A DNA stretch of 64,000 bases from positions 1,488,001-1,552,000 of the forward strand of contig OZ271919.1 in assembly GCA_965602035.1 (NCBI GenBank), read 5' to 3'. Below the pieces are notes generated by a model. The model was given only the letters and a program-made list of their open reading frames with translations, did not search any database and was not told where the DNA came from. The DNA is from Natronospirillum sp965602035. Its GTDB lineage: Bacteria; Pseudomonadota; Gammaproteobacteria; Pseudomonadales; Natronospirillaceae. This document shows positions 61,255 through 64,000 of the stretch, one piece after another. Within the stretch, counting starts at the first letter, position 1. Each line of letters opens with the position of its first letter. Position numbers and translations under genes: made by a program.

Positions 61255-63283
61255 GAAGTTGACCAGAAAGACACAAGTGCGCCGCAGCATACCATTGCAT
61301 CAACTGCTGTGGCAGACGCCGGGGGCAGCCTCGGTTGTTGTTCTGACATTGCTCGCCGGCTGCGCCACGGCGCCTGTGCCCGACGTGCAGCCGCTGGCTG
61401 AGCCCACCGAGCCGGCATCTGACACGACCGCCCCGACGGTAACGCTGTTGCCGCTGGACGAACCGCTACCGCCGGCGCGCGCAGACCGTGACCCACCCGA
61501 ATCACTGCGTGAACTGCCACTGGACACCGTAAGGCCGGTGGATGAGCTTTATCAATTCCTGCCCGAAGACCTGCGCCGGGGCGAACATGAGCTTCTGCAA
61601 TCGGCCGATCGCACGGTAACCGGCTATGGCCTGACGCTCGCGGCGGTGTACTACCTGCGACAGGACTATGATCAGGCGGCCCAGCTGCTCAGCCTGCTGG
61701 AACCGGAAGGCATGTCACCGCAGCAGACAGCGCGATTCACAGCCCTGTCGGCACGGACCGAGCTGGCGCTCGGGCGCCCGGCCAATGCTTTGGCCTGGTT
61801 TGACGCGGAACCGTTCTCGTCAACCATCACCCGGCTCGACTACGACGAACAGATAGCGCTGATGCAGGTACGGGTGAATGCACTGTCACTGACCGGCCAG
61901 CATCTGAGTGCCGCTCGTCACCGAGTCGACCTCGATGCCAGCCTGCTGACCGATGATCAGGCACGCAAAGCCAACCGGGAGGCAACCTGGCTGACCCTGA
62001 TGCAGATGCCGCCCGGAGACGTCGAAACCGCGCTCGCCGAGACCAGTGACCCGGAACTGGTCGGGTGGCTTGAACTGGTTCAGGCTTATCGCGCCCGGTC
62101 CGGGTCAGACCTGAACGGGGTTCTGTCGCGCTGGTCACAACGGCATCCCGGGCACCAGGCCCGGGACAACTGGCCGTTTGCCATAGCCCGTGCTCTGGAA
62201 ACTGATGCGCGCCGCCCCGATCGTGTGGCGCTCATGCTACCGCGGTCCGGTCCACTCGAGCGCCGCGGTCAGGCGGTGCAGGACGGTTTCATGACCGCCT
62301 GGTACGAGGCAAAGAACCAGGGGCGACCGGTGCCGGACCTTGTGTTTATCGATGAAACCAGTGACGACCCCCGCCGACTGGCCGCGTCAGTGGCAGAGAA
62401 AGGCGTTGATTGGCTGGTCGGCCCGCTCTCGCAGAATGCCACCTTTCGACTGGAGGCAGCACGAAACCTGCCTGTGCCGATACTGGCGCTGAACCAGACT
62501 GACCGCAGCGTACTGGAGAATCCGGAGATTATTCAGTTCGGTCTCGCGCCTGCGGACCAGGCCCGCCAGGTTGCTACGCAGGCGTGGCGCTCGGGCTTCC
62601 GGACCGCTGCAATCCTGGCCGGCCACACCCGCGACCACGAAGACGCTGCACGTGCATTCAGGGACCAATGGCAGCGGTTGGGCGGCCGGGTGGTTGCGCA
62701 ACAATCTGTACCCGCTGAAGACGACGGCAGACGCTACCTTGCCGAGGTGAAAGCGCTGCTGGCGATCGACAGCAGTGAACAACGCGCCATTCAGATGCGC
62801 GGGATTCTCGGCGGCGACCTGATCACCGAGCCGCGGCGTCGGCAGGACATCGACATGCTGTTCATGCCGGTCAATGCTGCCCAGGCACGAAGCCTCCGCC
62901 CGCTACTCAACTTCCAGTTCGCCGCAGACCTTCCGGTTCTGAGCACGATGGCTCTGGTGGACCCGGGAACTGTTGACCGTAATGAGGACCTGGAGGGAAT
63001 CCGCGTGCTCGAGACCCCCTGGCGGCTCGGGCAATCGCCGATGCGAACAGCCCTTCAGGCTTCGGTACCCAATTACAATGCCGCCGAAGACCGATACTAT
63101 GCCCTCGGAATTGATGCCTTCCGGGCGCTGGACCGACTGGCGGTGTGGCAGGAGCAGCCGAGTCTGCCTCTGCATGGCGTAACCGGCACCATGAGGCTTT
63201 CCTCTGCCCGTCAGGTGCAGCGCGAGCTGCTCTGGGCCCGATTCGACAACGGGAATCTCGTGGCACTGGAGCCGACACGATGA
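61253..63283 (+). CDS. lpoA: penicillin-binding protein activator LpoA
   Basis: Outer-membrane lipoprotein that stimulates PBP1a from outside. Signal peptide with lipobox LTLLAGC (Cys at about residue 36). N-terminal TPR domain (about 85-300) and C-terminal periplasmic-binding-protein-like domain (about 325-670) starting RVALMLPRSGPLERRGQAVQ. 676 residues (E. coli 678). Start taken as ATG 61253; GTG 61277 would also leave a workable signal peptide and would avoid the overlap with rsmI. Confidence 0.93.
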   Translation: MKLTRKTQVRRSIPLHQLLWQTPGAASVVVLTLLAGCATAPVPDVQPLAEPTEPASDTTAPTVTLLPLDEPLPPARADRDPPESLRELPLDTVRPVDELYQFLPEDLRRGEHELLQSADRTVTGYGLTLAAVYYLRQDYDQAAQLLSLLEPEGMSPQQTARFTALSARTELALGRPANALAWFDAEPFSSTITRLDYDEQIALMQVRVNALSLTGQHLSAARHRVDLDASLLTDDQARKANREATWLTLMQMPPGDVETALAETSDPELVGWLELVQAYRARSGSDLNGVLSRWSQRHPGHQARDNWPFAIARALETDARRPDRVALMLPRSGPLERRGQAVQDGFMTAWYEAKNQGRPVPDLVFIDETSDDPRRLAASVAEKGVDWLVGPLSQNATFRLEAARNLPVPILALNQTDRSVLENPEIIQFGLAPADQARQVATQAWRSGFRTAAILAGHTRDHEDAARAFRDQWQRLGGRVVAQQSVPAEDDGRRYLAEVKALLAIDSSEQRAIQMRGILGGDLITEPRRRQDIDMLFMPVNAAQARSLRPLLNFQFAADLPVLSTMALVDPGTVDRNEDLEGIRVLETPWRLGQSPMRTALQASVPNYNAAEDRYYALGIDAFRALDRLAVWQEQPSLPLHGVTGTMRLSSARQVQRELLWARFDNGNLVALEPTR

Positions 63284-63621
63284 GCCGCGCAGTGGGCGCC
63301 CGCGCAGAAGCGACCGCGGCCGAGTATCTGGCGCAACAGGGCTTGCGGCTGCTGGCACGTAATGTAGAGTGCCGCTGGGGTGAGATCGACCTTGTTCTGG
63401 CTGACGGACAGTATTGGGTTTTTGTCGAAGTGAAAGCCCGCAAGGACCAGTCGTTCGGCGGTGGCCTGGCAGCCATAACACCGAACAAGCAACGCCGGGT
63501 GCGGCGTACCGCCGAATGGTACCTGCAACAGCAGGGACAGCCTGACCACTGGTGTCGCATTGATGCCGTTGAGGTTGACCTCGGCTCGGGACAATGCCAC
63601 TGGATCAAGGATGCCTTCTGA
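63280..63621 (+). CDS. yraN: YraN family nuclease-like protein
   Basis: UPF0102 family, PD-(D/E)XK nuclease fold; role unproven. Core motifs ECRWGEIDLVLADGQYWVFV and EVKARKDQSFGGG hold the Glu-Asp and Glu-x-Lys residues. 113 residues from ATG 63280, overlapping the lpoA stop as ATGA. Followed directly by the SIS-domain gene. Confidence 0.93.
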   Translation: MSRAVGARAEATAAEYLAQQGLRLLARNVECRWGEIDLVLADGQYWVFVEVKARKDQSFGGGLAAITPNKQRRVRRTAEWYLQQQGQPDHWCRIDAVEVDLGSGQCHWIKDAF

Positions 63622-64000
63622 ATGACGGCCAACCTCGACCGAGTTGTTCAGCGCACAGCGCAGAGTATTGAAAACCTTCAGGCCACGGCCGATGCCACTC
63701 TGAGTAGCCTGTCTGCAGCCTGCGACCTGGTCTGTCAGACCTTTCTCAATGATGGAAAACTGCTGGTCTGCGGTAATGGCCCCAGTGCGGCAACCGGACA
63801 ACTGTTCTGCGCCTATCTGCTGCACCGGTATACTCTGGACCGTCCGGCTCTGCCCGCCATCAATCTCAGCAACAACTCAGCGCTGATTTCCCAGATCGGC
63901 ACGGAATCCAGTATCAACGATATCTACGCGAAGCCCATTCAGGCGCTGGCGCAGAGCCATGATCTGCTGGTGGTTTTCAGCCACGGCAACAAGATCGGAA
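63622..64000 (+). CDS. SIS-domain protein, DiaA/GmhA-like (3' end outside window)
   Basis: The first 126 residues are visible. They match the phosphoheptose isomerase/DiaA family: LLVCGNGPSAATGQLFCAYL corresponds to the usual CGNGGSAADAQHFAAEL. DiaA is a DnaA-binding initiation factor that lies after yraN in many Gammaproteobacteria, and this position favours DiaA over GmhA. The second sugar-binding loop reads VVFSHGNKIG where STSGNS is usual, so isomerase activity is doubtful. ATG 63622 starts right after the yraN stop. Confidence 0.85.
   Translation, partial: MTANLDRVVQRTAQSIENLQATADATLSSLSAACDLVCQTFLNDGKLLVCGNGPSAATGQLFCAYLLHRYTLDRPALPAINLSNNSALISQIGTESSINDIYAKPIQALAQSHDLLVVFSHGNKIG

Overview
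The window is one compact, GC-rich chromosomal core segment of a Gammaproteobacterium. Gene order matches the Pseudomonas-type layout (secA-argJ-mutT; M23 peptidase next to lpxC; nadC-pilin-pilB-pilC-pilD-coaE-yacG; rsmI/lpoA/yraN beside rnpB and mraZ). The aspartokinase at the left edge looks like the ectoine-associated type, which would fit a halotolerant or marine relative. The species cannot be named from this sequence. No prophage, insertion sequence, CRISPR array, tRNA or rRNA gene was seen.

Layout. 1-3.95 kb: end of an aspartate kinase, a membrane-anchored TPR protein, pdxH, a short-chain dehydrogenase and a CnoX-like thioredoxin. 3.98-7.95 kb: dabB-dabA, a two-component inorganic-carbon uptake system, with an inverted repeat in front. 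8.05-14.75 kb: an RsmB-family methyltransferase, lnt, leuS and holA, with no lptE in its usual place. 14.8-19.2 kb: a membrane-bound cold-shock-domain protein, slyX, plsB and lipA. 19.2-29.1 kb (minus strand): proA-nadD-rsfS-rlmH-mrdA-rodA-mltB-rlpA-dacA-ybeD-lipB, the cell-elongation cluster. 29.2-36.5 kb: trxB, an AmpE-like membrane protein, nadC and a type IV pilin/assembly set (pilin, pilB, pilC, pilD), coaE and yacG. 36.5-42 kb: secA-argJ-mutT and an M23 peptidase, separated by a 142-bp palindromic repeat. 42-59.6 kb (minus strand): lpxC and the complete dcw cluster mraZ-rsmH-ftsL-ftsI-murE-murF-mraY-murD-ftsW-murG-murC-ddlB-ftsQ-ftsA-ftsZ. 59.6-64 kb: the mra promoter with its MraZ boxes, rnpB, rsmI, and on the plus strand lpoA, yraN and a truncated SIS-domain gene.

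How the genes fit together. Most of the window builds and divides the cell envelope. The dcw genes make lipid II and the divisome. MrdA/RodA/MltB/RlpA/DacA/LpoA and the M23 enzyme polymerise and remodel peptidoglycan. LpxC, PlsB and Lnt supply lipid A, phospholipid and lipoprotein acylation, and SecA exports the products. Genes are tightly packed, with many ATGA or TGATG stop/start overlaps implying translational coupling, and several TTG or GTG starts (dabB, proA, pilC, pilD).

The items most worth a second look are the palindromic repeat at 40961-41102, the pilin with a 40-residue leader built on a triplicated 15-bp repeat, the missing lptE, two mutually exclusive hairpins between trxB and proA, the operator-like repeat before dabBA, and convergent gene pairs whose two stop codons sit in the arms of the same inverted repeat.
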